A stretch of 64,000 nucleotides of DNA from Peromyscus leucopus. Its lineage: Eukaryota; Chordata; Mammalia; Rodentia; Cricetidae. Every line of letters starts with the position of its first letter. The first letter of the stretch is position 1. The position numbers and the translations under genes were made by a program. Under the pieces are notes generated by a model. That model was not told the origin of the DNA, did no database searches, and saw only the letters and a list, made by a program, of their open reading frames with translations. Positions 53,346 to 64,000 of this stretch are shown here, in pieces. Location of the stretch: contig NC_051071.1 in assembly GCF_004664715.2 (NCBI RefSeq), positions 1,016,001 to 1,080,000 on the forward strand, in the 5' to 3' direction.

Positions 53346-56300
53346 TCATCAGGAGGAGCCAGGGTCGAGGTCTAAGCAGCTGATGTGCTCTGTGGGGTGC
53401 TCTGGTGGGAGAGACACTCTGCTGGGTCTGGAACTGGGGTGGGGCTGGCTGGGAACCAGCAGAGTTGAGGAAGACACAACTTCCAGGAGGGTGCAGGGCA
53501 CTGAGACCAGCCTCTGTCTGGATGCTGCTGCCATGGCCTTTCGGAGGGCAAGCTTATCTTGAGAAGACAATGAATGGCCAATGAGGATCAGTGGGCTGCA
53601 CAGAGCGCTTGCTCCAATCTAAGTGAGCCGATGATAATCCCACCACACTTTCTTTCCAAGGAATCTTAACGAGCTCCCTGGGAACATTAATTAGTTTCCT
53701 TCAGCACAAAAGCCCACTATCTCTGTTCGGGAAGACCTGGGAGAGACTCTGTAATGGAGAAAAAGAGATGAGCCTGCAGGTGTGGAGGAGCAGGGTAACT
53801 CAGGGAAGGGCCGTGGGGTGGTGTTGAGAAGGAACACAGGGTGGGAACACAGGATGATGGGTCCCGTCCCCTGTGCCACAGTGACCGAGTTATAAGAAGC
53901 TTGTGGAATTCTGCAATGCCATGTGATGTCCCAGTAAGCAGGAATGAGTGACCGTAGAGAACACCCTGGGGCTGCGGAGGAAGCCAGAGCAGAGGTCAGT
54001 CTTAAATGGAGAATTAGGATTCCAGATTGTGCTTAAATAAACTTATTTGTAGTGGTTCCAGGTGGAAGATGTGCCGATTGCCACAATGACGGCACCAATG
54101 TCAGCCTATTAGTATTATCCAAACACCCCACTGGACTCAGATGCCATTGGCTTCCTGGTTCTGTCCCAGGACCTCACAGCAGACACCATGTGATGAGGTG
54201 GTCAGGTCTTCTTGGGTCCTGTTGGGGACAGTTTTAGCTCCCCCTGCTTTGATTATGTGGCAGTGGAGAGGCAGGCAGATTGGTTCCTGCAGGGGTCCCT
54301 CCAGGGAGCCTCGCTAGTGTGTTTCCCACATTTGCCTGCGATCTTCCAGCAAACACCACTGCGGTAGTACTTGCTAGAAGATCACATGGGGAGGTATTGT
54401 CACCAGGACACGCTGTGGTCCTGTGCCCTGCTGGCAGGCGGTGTTCGTCAGGCCCCTTTGCTGAGGCTTGCTCGTGGGTCCTCTTTGGAGTGGGATGGCA
54501 CCCCGCCTCCCTGAGGGAGAAGCAGCTATGAAGCGACTGGAATTCTGCACTAGAACTGGTCCCGCCTCCACCCCCCACCCACCCCCACCCCGCTATTTAC
54601 TTAATCATTCAGTTATATCACCGGGGGCTCATGAATATTTATTTTAGACATCGCATTGTAATTCATAAACTGTTTGCTCAAAGCATCCAGCTGTAGCTCT
54701 CAGGAACTTTCGGCTCCTCCCTGTGTCCCTTTGGCGCATCCTTCTGTCCTTCCTTAGATAATCCAAACTATGTGTAGACACCTGAACAAGAAGAGAGACG
54801 ACACAAGGCACCCAGACATCCTGGGTTTGGCTCACCAAACACCCGCTTGACATCCTTTCTCCACCCCAGGCTCTCGATGCACCCCTGGTTTGGCTAATCT
54901 TCTTCCCAGAACCCATATGCCCCTCATTAAGGCTCTTTCCCATGATGCATTCTGACACTGCAACTGCTTGCTACGGGCCTCCTGTTTGGAATGCATGCTC
55001 TGAGCAACTCTGTGACCACCAGCACAGGTGTGGGTGGGGTTGGCAATTGGTCCGTCCTGGGTGGATAGGGGATAAAATGCATGCTTGGATGAGGGAATGG
55101 CCAGCCACACCTCCACTTGGACTCCCATAGGATCCTGTGTTTGTTTTTCTCTTTGGGAGAATATCCTCATGAATATTCAAGTAGCCTAGAGGCCAGCAGC
55201 TAGAAAGCCTCATTCACTTCTTCCTCCTCACTGCTCCCAGTAGCACACATTAGTGAAGGCTCATTCATTCATTCGTTCTTCTATGGCTGCTGAACCATGA
55301 GTAAGAAGGGGGCTTTCTCTGAGGAGGGGCACACAGCTGGGCCTTGAATGGGTAGATTTGACTGGCAGACCAGGGTAGTGAGGGAATGGGACAGGGTCTC
55401 AGAAGCAGGGTCCCTGGCCCACCTCCCATCTCCATCCCAGGCTCTTGTATCAGTCACCCCCGTTCTGTATTTCTGCCGTGGGCTGAGACAGTAGACACCT
55501 CGCCTTTCTGGGCATGTGCTGCCCCCTGCACAGATAGATACACAGGAGGATGGAGACACCCCGACTCGGATGACTGAGATGCTGTCCTTGGACTTCTACC
55601 CTGATTCGAGACCGCATATGAACAAACTAAAATATCTCCCTTCAAATGTTCTGAGTGCAAACTCCCAGGCAATGATGTCCTACCTGCAGGGGGCCCCACA
55701 CCAATCAAGCTGTGGGGGGGTGGGCAGGGCCTTACCCCGACATCGGCTTGTCAAACAGCTTCCTTCTTCCGAGGCTCTCTCCAGAGGATGCCTCTTCCAG
55801 GAGACCCTCCCTGGTACAGAGTCAGTGCGGCTCCCTGACCCTCACCCAGAATCGCCTGCACTATCAACCTTGTGGCCCCTTGTGTTCTTTCTAGGGAAGC
55901 CTCCCACAGCCTGGCAATGCTGGGTCTATCTGCTATAGCCATATCCCAGCCCGGACAACTCAACTGGCCTTGAGTAGGTGCCGTGACTTCATTACTGAGT
56001 AAGAGCCCTGGCTTGGGCCACCACCCCCACAGGTGGGCCCAGGGCTCTGCCTAGGTGACCCTGAGGTGAGAGGGGCCAAGGGCCCAGCAATCTCATCAGG
56101 GTCTATTTTTAGCCTCTGGGAAGAGGGAAGAGAAAGTGCTGACAAGGGTAGGAGGACCAGGGCAAAAAGCAAATCAATTAGTAGCTCGCGGGCGGAGGTG
56201 GGCAGATTGCACTTCCAAATTGAGAAGCAGACTCTATTTTCAACGGTGTATTTTTACTGCTTACTATTCTGGGGCAGACATATGGTACCTGAGCTAGGTC

Positions 56301-59227
56301 CTGGGGGCTGTGAGGCTGGGTTTCCTGAAATCAGAGGCAACATGTTCGAACATGCTGTGGGACTATCTGACACATACCTTTGACTGATGCCTGGGCAATG
56401 TAAAGCCTGAGCCTCGGGAAAGGTTAGTAAGCTGCAGGGCCCAGCCCGGGGTCAGGAGTATGGGTCAGGGAGAGGTATTTGGAATCCTCATAGCATATCT
56501 GCCCAGGAACTGCGATTGCCCTCATTTCCCAGAGGAGATGCTGAGGCCAGAGAGGCTGAGGTCCTGGTGTGTGGAGTTCACCGCTGGCTTGGCGGCATCA
56601 ACTTCTCTCCCTTCATGTTTCCCTGAACCACCCAACTGATGCCTAGGGCATGGTTGCTTCTGTCTGGAAGGCAACTAGCAAGCACCGGGGGACTTGATAC
56701 AGCAGGAGATTCTATGAAGGCCTCTCTCCCTACCCCAAAGGCCAGAAATGGCTCCCAGAAGTCTACACATCACCAAAGCATTGGGGATATATTTCTGATT
56801 ACACGAAAGCTCCCCGGACCTTTCTCCCCCCTGGTCAGGGTTCTTTTAAGACTTTTCTGCCAGTACACACACATGCTCTGATACTCTATTGCAGTGAACG
56901 CCTCCTCCAAAGTACCTCTGTTCCTCGGGCCTACAGAGAGATAAGGAGGAGAGAGGGGGAGCGCACTTACAGACATTCTGGGGTGTTGACCATGAATGAC
57001 CCCACCCCATTACCCTGCTGCAGCAGACAGATGGCTTCTACAGAAGGTGTCCGTGCAGCCTCCACGCAAAGGGCTTGGAGCAGCTCCTGGCAGAGAGGGG
57101 GCAGATTGGGTGGGACCTGTGCTGGATCCCTGTTCCCATGGCCATATTAGGAATCCTGGCTGCTTAAGGGTCTACATGTCTTCTTCTGGGCCCCAGATTC
57201 ACTCAGATCTCCTTCCTGTCTGCTGTGGTTCACGGGACACCAGTCTGGACCTCCCGGTCTGATGTGTCCCTGTGACTGCTTCCCTTGGAGGCTTCTTGTG
57301 GTTTCTCTGACCACCAGATGCTGGATATCACCTCCCTGGTCCACTTCCTGCCATGAAGCCTTTCAGCCCATCTCTTCCAAAAGGCAGTGCTAACACCCAG
57401 CCTGCCCCAATGACACACATCAGATTGCAATCACTTATGTGGGACTTACAGGAAACACACAAAAGTTTATGTCATCCTTGCTTGCCAGAGCCCTGCCCGG
57501 CAGCCCCACAGACCTTCCTCTCTGTCCATTATGCCTATACGTGTGATTGTGTGTATGTGTTGGGGTGGTGGGTGGGTGCTGCCAGCCCAAGCCTCAAGAC
57601 TGGTGTTACCTGTCTGCGGAACACCCACCCACCCACCCACACTCACACACATACACACCAACGTTCCTGGTCAGCCAGATGGAGCCAGCTGGGAACTCAG
57701 GAAACTTGATTTTGACGGCTGGAGATGCAGACAGTGGAGACAAACAGAGGCACCCGCCCCCACATCTGAAATTAGAACCTGCTAGAATCTCATCTGGGCC
57801 TGAGTGAGTCATGAGTAATTAGAATTCTCCAGCCCAGCGCCTTTCGCATGCCCCAAGACTTGCAGATCGGGGCGAGGGGGGGGTGGCACCCTGAGGTGGG
57901 ATCTCTGGAGCAGCAGAAGGGGTCATCTGTTTTGGTTACCCCCTGGAGACAGGTTGCCTGAGGGTACACAAGAGGATGGGGCCCATAGAGCCAGGTGGGT
58001 TAGCTAAAGGAGACTCAGACAAAGGCAGCATGCCAGAGAGGATGGATGAGTACTAACAATGCCTTGGAGTCGGGGTTCAGGGGCTTCGGTAGGGATTGAG
58101 TGCCATGGGCCACAGAGGGTGCTCTGACCTGTTGGCATGGGCAGATGTGGATGATGGTGTCATTTACAGAAGTGTGGACATGAGACAGAATGACTGGCTT
58201 GGGAGATGACCAGAGATCAGTCTGAGCCCCCAAGGTTCCTGGGACATACCCAGTGGAGGGAGAGACCCTTAGGGCGAGCCTGGTAGGACGCTGGCCTGGG
58301 GGCAGGCGTCTGGGGACTACATGCCCACACATGGGGCTGGGAGCCAGATGTGGCTTGACTTACTCCAGGGAAGGCCATTTGGAGTGTGCCCTCTCGGCTG
58401 TTTTGGAATGAGATGGTGGGACACGGCAAAGTGCTGGCTTGGATGTCACCCCATCCCCCCACCATCATGACGTACTGGGCTGAACAGCCTTCACAGGAGA
58501 GCTGACAGGTTAACAGCAGGGTCACTGTCTTTCATAGATTCTCTGGGCTGGCTGAGGGCCTCACCAGTATCCCCAGCATCCTTCCCAGGCCCAGCACAAG
58601 GTGAGAAGACAGCTGGGAAAATGGACAGCAGTTTCCAACCTTCTTATACTTTGGCCTCTGACCTTCACTCCAGCCTGTGACAGTCATCCTAACATGTGAC
58701 CTTCACCTCAGCCCATGACCTTTCACTCCAGCTGTCCTCTCTACCATGTAGGGAAGTCTTGGGGCTCGACGTTAAACTCCTTTTCCATACCTGCTGTGGT
58801 TTCTGATCAAGGCTTCATGATGGAAAGATCTAGGACTATATTACCAGTCAAACACTAGGATCTGGTCCGTTCCCTCCTTGCTTACTGAACAATGCACACT
58901 TCATCCAGACCATTCGCTGTACAGCCCTGTCTTTGGTGCTGATGTCTTTGACTTCTCCTCTTTGACCTACAAAATCCAGGACTTGGCTGCCTTACCGGCA
59001 ATTCCTTTCAGCAGCATGAGCTTGCTGTGAGCTAGAGAATCCATTCTTGCATCAAGGAGACAGAATGGAAATATCTGTTGGGGCAGGATGCAGAGGACAC
59101 CTGTTCACAGCATGATGCCCGAGAGATTTGAGCTCCCATTGTGCAGAGCACATCACAACAGGATCAGAGCGCCCTTGACCCCCAGCTGTGAACTGCTGCT
59201 GTACCATCTTAGAAATTTACCAGGACT

Positions 59228-59406
59228 GCTGCAAGATGAGAAGGCTCAGGGCAGAAAAGCACTTGAGGCACAACCCCGATGACCTGAGTTTGATCCCTGG
59301 GACCACGGTGGAAGGAAAGAACCAACCAACTTGTCCAGAGACCCCACAGGGGCACTGTGGCACGCATGTGCCCCCCCCCGCCCCAGGAACAAACAAACAA
59401 ACAAAC
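59228..59406 (+). mobile_element. Diverged tRNA-type SINE (B2/B3-like) with AAAC tail
   Basis: AGATGAGAAGGCTCAGGGC, AAAAGCACTTGAGGCACAA, GACCTGAGTTTGATCCCTGG and a (CAAA)n tail at 59389-59406. This is a tRNA-derived rodent SINE with box B remnant, antisense to Sorcs2. Confidence 0.7.
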
Positions 59407-59520
59407 GAATCCACCAGGAGCCGGCAGGCTACAACAGGACTGGATGGGTGGTACTGCCTGCTTATCTAGAAGCGGGAGACCCAGTTGGTTCTCAGCAGGG
59501 CACCTGGATTGTCCTTACCT

Positions 59521-59870
59521 GGTGTAATAGTGACTTTTCTGCTGTAATAAATACCATGCCCAAGGCAACTTCAAGAGGGAAAAGTTTATTTGGGTTCATG
59601 GTTCCAGAGGGTCAGAGTCCATGATGACCGAGAGAAGGCATGGCTGCAGGGGCAGGAAGCTGAGGGCTCACACCCTGGACCACAAGCATGGAGCAGAGCA
59701 GAGAACTGGAAATGCCACAAGTCTTTAAACTCTCAAAACCCTCCTCCCGTGTGACATACTTCCTCCAACAATGTCCCACCTCCTAAGCCTTCTCAAGCCA
59801 CCAACTGGGGACAAAGTATTCAGATGCCTGAGACTATGGGGGCAGGATCTCATTCAAGCCGCCAAACCTG
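59521..59870 (+). mobile_element. Interspersed rodent repeat (URR1-like)
   Basis: TAATAGTGACTTTTCTGCTG, TAAATACCATGCCCAAGGCA, AGTTTATTTGGGTTCATGGT and CACTTCCTCC-type words (CATACTTCCTCCAACAATG), ending CATTCAAGCCGCCAAAC. The layout follows a common non-autonomous rodent DNA repeat. Family assignment is from memory. Confidence 0.65.
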
Positions 59871-61159
59871 GAGAGGGGTGACTTCAGAGCTTATGAAGGA
59901 GGGGAGGGGGAGAAGGGCTCCCACAGGTGGTGATTAACAGGATGCAGGGTGCTGGGGCTGTGGAGGCACCATACACAGGATTCCTGTTATTTACCTACAC
60001 CAGGGCTGTGTGGAGTGTTGAGATCACCATGGTGACCAGGAGAGCACAATTCCCCAACCTCACCCCCATCCTCTGGGCATAACACAAGTCCTAGTCTTTC
60101 AGAGCAGCCTGGGTGGGAGATGCCCTTGTCTCTCTTCCAGACATTGGAGCAGGAGCCCGGATGGGGAAGTGACTTGCCCAGGGCCGTACAACCACACGCT
60201 CCCATACGCATGGATGGCCCAGCTTGCCGTGGCAGCCATCCTGCCTCTGTGTGAACACATGCGCTGCCGAGCACCCAGTGTTGATTTAGTAAAAACAGCC
60301 ACTCAAACCCAATCACAGAATTGATTGTCAGCTAAGGGCTGGTTCAGCTTTAATTACTGACTTGACAATTGCTGAAATGCCAAGAAACGTCCCAGGGCAC
60401 ACTTGTAAACGGAAAGGAGAGGCATGCTTTCCCCTTAGCCAGGGTCCGTCTGCCTTGAAACCTGGCACCTGATCGATACTCATCGAAGAAGGCAGACGTA
60501 TTTCAGGAGACATAAACACAACTCACCACCCACGTTCTACAACCTTCATTTATGGGAAATCTTGTCAATAACAGGAAACTCGAGGCGGGGCCATTGTTGA
60601 GACCTCTGTTCTCTGAGGGGCTGTGCATGGAGGCCCTGGAGGGAATGTGGTTTAATTGCGTTTGTTTGCCTGTCTGAAGGCATTTCGCAGACAATGCAAA
60701 GAAGCCCATTTGCCCGGGCAGAAGTGCAGAGGATGGTGAATTCTCTGGAGTGACTGTGTTTTGCAAGATTGTCTTTTATCAGGACAGTTGTGTTAACTGT
60801 GTAAGATTAGATCAGTGAACAATTTGTTCATTCATCTGCCCTAATTGAACAACGGAAGGCGAGGGAAACGCATGGCAGCATTGTTCGCATTCTGGCTTCG
60901 CGGAGCCGACTGCGCCTGGGCAATGGTCGCACTGTGGGGATGCCAGGACCCCTGAGACTTGCTAGTCAAATATTCCCAACCAGAGGCGAAAATGCCATTG
61001 TCACTAGTCCAGATGGCCAAAGCGCTGCCTCAGCTTGAGCTAGAGGCCATTGTCCCTGGAGGTGGGCAATGGAGACCTCAGAACCTGTTGTCCCGCGGGT
61101 CCACTTAGGAACTCTTGATGGTCTGCTCACAGAGCCCAGTGAGGATAGAGCTGAAAGGC

Positions 61160-61406
61160 CCTCATGGCAGCTTCCTGTTTGTCCCACACTACAGCTTCCT
61201 CACTGCAACTTCCTGTTTGGCCCTCACTGCAGCTTCCTGTTAGCCGCTCACCACCCTGTTAGGCCCTCATCTCAGCTTCCTGGTTGACCCTGACCGCAGC
61301 TTCCTGCCCGACCGCTACGATTTCCTGTTTGGTTCTTACCACAGCTTCCTCTTAGGCCCTCACTGTCACTTCCTGTTTGGTCCTTACAGCAGCAGCTTCC
61401 TGTATG
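61160..61406. repeat. Degenerate about 24-bp repeat with ten TTCCT cores
   Basis: Ten units of the form GCAGCTTCCTGTTTGG followed by CCCTCACT-like spacer. Unit length varies from about 18 to 30 bp. The conserved part is CTTCCTG, that is CAGGAAG on the minus strand, the core of an ETS-type site. See findings. Confidence 0.85.
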
Positions 61407-61714
61407 GCAGAGGAAGAACCTTACATAGGAAACCCCAGTCCCCAGCCCTAGTGGGTACCTTGAGCGACATGGCAGTGACACACTGATTATTCAGCGTGGA
61501 CAACACAGGACAATCAGGCTTGGATTTACACTTACTGTGTACTGGTCCCGAAGAAACCCGGGACAAATGGCTAACTGAGGTGCCTGTTAACATAAATGAA
61601 ATCTGGCTGTCAGTCTCTCTCAGCATAGCAAGTATGTGTTACAGAGTCCTGGTTCCTCTCAGCACTTCTTACACAAGGGACCTCCCTGTCCCCTAAATCT
61701 CTTCAGCCCCTTCT

Positions 61715-61785
61715 TCCCCTCCCCTCCCCTCCCTCCCCTCCCTGCCCTGCCCTCCCCTCCCCTCCCCTCCCCTCCCACGGCTTCT
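61715..61785. repeat. (CCCTC)n simple repeat
   Basis: About 70 bp of CCCTC and CCCTG units; the minus strand is G-rich with frequent GGGAGGGG. Confidence 0.95.
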
Positions 61786-62229
61786 GATTCCGTATCACTC
61801 AGATATTTTGGCCATATGCTGTCTCGGTTCTGCCCTTGGCTTCTTCCTTGGCACTCCACTCTTGGCTCCTGGTCCCCTCCCTTGCCGCTCTCCTCTTCCT
61901 CACTCACTCTCTTCCTCTTTCCCTCTTCTCACGCCCTGGTCTATTCTGTTGGCCAGGCTCAGTCTGGACTCTTTCGGATGCCTCTGGCTGTGTTCTCCCT
62001 CATATCGACAAAAAAAGAGATGTTTTTATTCTCCTCCACCACACCTAGGACAGTCATGTCTTCATTCTCATTCATGGTGTGCCAGGACTAGACAGAATGC
62101 TCGCTGCATCTTTTAAATGATGCTCTGCTGAAGTGAGCCAGTCCTTGCAGGCATCCAGATAAGTGTCTCTCTAGGGTCCATGTGACAGAGGCTTGGTCCC
62201 CACCCTGTGTAGAAGTGATGGAACCTGAG

Positions 62230-62540
62230 CGGGGGCTAGTGGGAGGAAGGTCACTGGGGGTGTTGTAAGGGGGTCTCATCTGGCGCCTTATTACGTCATC
62301 AGCAGGCGACTGCGTCCCAGCCAAAAGGCCAGACATGCAACCCACGTTCTCCCTGTCTCTCTGTCTGTCTCTGTCTCTCTGTCTCTGTCTCTGTCTCTGT
62401 CTGTCTCTCTCTCTCTCTGTCCTATCTCCTCTTCTCTCTAATAAAGCCCATTCTAACTCTGGTAACCATGTCTCATGATTCCTCCATTCTCTTCTGCTGC
62501 CAGCCAAACCACGGCCGCCGCGGTACCCAGCTCTAGCCAC
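62230..62540. mobile_element. Possible LTR-type element (uncertain) containing a (TCTCTG)n run
   Basis: GCGCCTTATTACGTCATCAG, a CRE-like TTACGTCA, a (TCTCTG)n run at 62337-62430, and CTCTAATAAAGCCCATTCT as a polyadenylation-like word. This order (promoter-like GC part, pyrimidine run, AATAAA) resembles an LTR, but no terminal TG/CA pair or duplication is clear. Confidence 0.35.
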
Positions 62541-63044
62541 CAGCACCGCCGTATACCCTTTCAGGTGTGACCTTGAAAGGGACATGACCCACACCCCTTC
62601 CTCCACATTTTCTCCCTTTGCTTCCTGGCCACCATGGGGTCAGCAAGCCCCTTCTGCCACAAGCTCCTACCATGATGTACTGAGACAGGACAGGTTGACA
62701 GCAGCAAAGCTAATGAGGGCGTGGATCTCTGAACTATGAGTCACACAGACTGTTTCTCCTAATCGGGATGGGCCAGTCCTATAAAAACCCTCAAACAGGG
62801 TGCGGAGGGAAGGACACTGACTTCCTGTATGCGCCGCTGTGTCCTGAAGGGGCTGAACGCTCCCACTTTCACAATTGAATTCAGGTTCCAGTTCTCTGAG
62901 GAAAAGTTCTCTGACAACCAAATGTCTTTCCCATTTATCTCCAAGGCCCTCACATTCAGGGTCAAGGGAGAGAACAAACACAGAGGGTCTAAGTCAGCCT
63001 CACAGTGTCTCCAGGACAAACCCAGCAGCCCCCTCTGAGTCACA

Positions 63045-63330
63045 GCCAAGCATGTGCGGATGTGTCCAAAAATGGTTAAGACTAATCCTCAGCCAATTAG
63101 AAAAATACTAATGTAACCGCTGCTTGCTTAACCCATTAGGTAGCTGACTCTGAAACTCCCCTTAGCTGTGCTTAAAAGGAGCCTGCATGTCCCTCTCAGG
63201 GTCATTACCATTTTGTACAGGTGAACGATCCCACGTGCGTGCTGGTATAATAAAGGTTCTTTGTTCTTGCATATTACGTGAGTCTGGGGTCTTCCTTCAG
63301 CGTTTCCTCGGACCCTACAGTTCAAGCCTC
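63045..63330 (+). mobile_element. Solo LTR-like element (gammaretrovirus-like ERV1 class)
   Basis: The order is LTR-like. A U3-like part is followed by a TATA-like TTAAAAGGAGCC near 63172. Further on are TATAATAAAGGTTCTTTG (polyadenylation signal, near 63247) and a GAGTCTGGGGTCTTCC U5-like end closing in ACCCTACA at about 63330. No internal retroviral sequence and no primer-binding site follow, so it is a solo LTR or a fragment. The exact left end and target duplication were not found. Confidence 0.6.
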
Positions 63331-63344
63331 GTCACCGGTATCTC

Positions 63345-63590
63345 TGAGCCTCGTTGTCAGTGGTGGGATGTGTTTGTTGTCTTGTAGTCCTGTTGTCAGT
63401 GGTGTGGTGTGGTGTGGTGTTTCTGAGTCCATTGAATATTAATGGTAGGCTATTGATGTCTCAAGGCATTAGTCAGTAGTGGTGTATTGGTGTCTATATA
63501 TTAATAGTCAGTGATGCAGTTTTAGTAACCATCAATCATGGGATGCTGGTGTCTCTGATGACTAGTGGTTATGAAACTGAGGTACTGGTA
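63345..63590. repeat. Degenerate GT-rich repeat (GTCAGTGGTG-like)
   Basis: Words such as TTGTCAGTGGTG, GTGTGGTGTGGTGTGGTG, GTCAGTAGTGGTG, AGTCAGTGATG and GGTGTCTCTGATGA recur irregularly over about 240 bp. It looks like an old, decayed tandem array; unit length is not constant. Confidence 0.5.
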
Positions 63591-64000
63591 TTCATAGAAA
63601 GGTGTAACTTCTAATGTTATCATACAGTCTTTGAACATGGCAGTGGTGCTGGCTATTTGTTTTGTTAGTTCCTTCTCGCTCTTCTTCTTGGGAAGGGAAT
63701 GGTAACATCTTTAATGTTCTCAAGAAGAGGGTTCTGGAGGGGATTTCCCAGGGCCCACAGCCACTACAGGGAGACTGCAAGACAGGAGATCTGACCGAAC
63801 AGGTGGTGTGTCCTGATAGAGAGGGTGCATGTCATTCTGTACCCAGAACCCTCCTGGTGGTGGCCTGGTCATGGCCTCTCCCACAGGCATACAGAAGGCA
63901 AGGCAAGGTTTGGATGAGAAGCAGGTAAGGTAAAATGGTTCCAGCCTCCTCCAAAACTCAGTGACACCTGAAGCTAGGTCCCGGCTGAGTTGCAGAGATG

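Larger units (their letters stand above)
49945..64000. other. Upstream Sorcs2 intron (at least 14 kb, incomplete)
   Basis: No further Sorcs2 exon was found. Contents: a hAT-like repeat with nested B1 (51139-51630), a TAGG run near 51655-51685, a CA run (52823-52875), a MIR-like relic (53270-53345), several candidate conserved blocks, a SINE (59228-59406), an interspersed repeat (59521-59870), a TTCCTG array (61160-61406), simple repeats (61715-61785, 62337-62430), possible LTR sequence (62230-62480) and a solo LTR-like element (63045-63330). The rest looks unique. Confidence 0.75.

Noticed and set aside
62088..62606. 172-codon minus-strand frame with an RDRQRQRQ run
   Set aside because: The middle is the (TCTCTG)n run, and the rest overlaps LTR-like sequence.
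49945..64000. Search for the preceding Sorcs2 exon (CPTNKRK-type coding)
   Set aside because: No minus-strand stretch with that wording and proper splice sites was seen by eye. A translated search with a mouse SorCS2 protein would settle it; a hit inside this range would overturn the statement.

Overview
The window is mammalian nuclear DNA from a rodent. It carries one gene, on the minus strand: 16 consecutive internal coding exons of Sorcs2 (VPS10-domain sorting receptor SorCS2). They run 5' to 3' from position 49944 down to 403. All exons have GT/AG junctions and join into one open frame of 654 codons plus one base, with no stop or frameshift. The 5' exons (signal peptide, propeptide, start of the VPS10 domain) lie beyond position 64000. 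The 3' exons (rest of the PKD/second extracellular part, membrane segment, cytoplasmic tail) lie before position 1.

The deduced protein is numbered here 1-655 within the window. It covers most of the VPS10 ten-bladed beta-propeller, with Asp-box motifs of the S/T-x-D-x-G-x-x-W/F kind at about residues 17-25, 56-66, 252-261, 330-338 and 372-380. It then covers the complete 10CC module (exactly ten cysteines, residues 433-559) and a first PKD-type domain (residues about 560-654). N-x-S/T sites are at residues 112, 146, 384 and 614. SorCS2 is a neuronal type I membrane receptor. The family is known for binding proneurotrophins and partnering p75NTR and TrkB, and that function is knowledge of the family, not something read from this sequence.

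Organism: B1, B2, B3 and ID-type SINEs plus a rodent L1 3' end mark a muroid rodent. The B1 at 51159-51333 and the B2 at 31168-31372 have sequence variants that I associate with cricetids (hamsters, voles, deer mice) rather than with mouse. Genus cannot be settled by eye.

Layout: 403-14582 holds ten exons (PKD, 10CC and the last propeller blades). 17106-26632 holds four propeller exons. 33851-49944 holds the remaining exons, in larger introns. 49945-64000 is part of a large upstream intron with no exon recognised. The introns are unusually rich in tetranucleotide arrays of the CATC/CACT/GATG class (about 2.8 kb in total, including one of 1.0 kb at 37936-38938). They also hold two minisatellites (55 bp x 4 and about 50 bp x 10), long CA, TG and GA tracts, SINEs with visible target-site duplications, and at least one solo-LTR-like element. 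The long repeat ORFs are artefacts of these arrays.

No previously undescribed coding system was found. The most worthwhile second looks are a non-repetitive block at 60270-60930 with SOX-like inverted motifs, an array of ten ETS-like GGAA cores at 61160-61406, and the repeat architecture of the introns.
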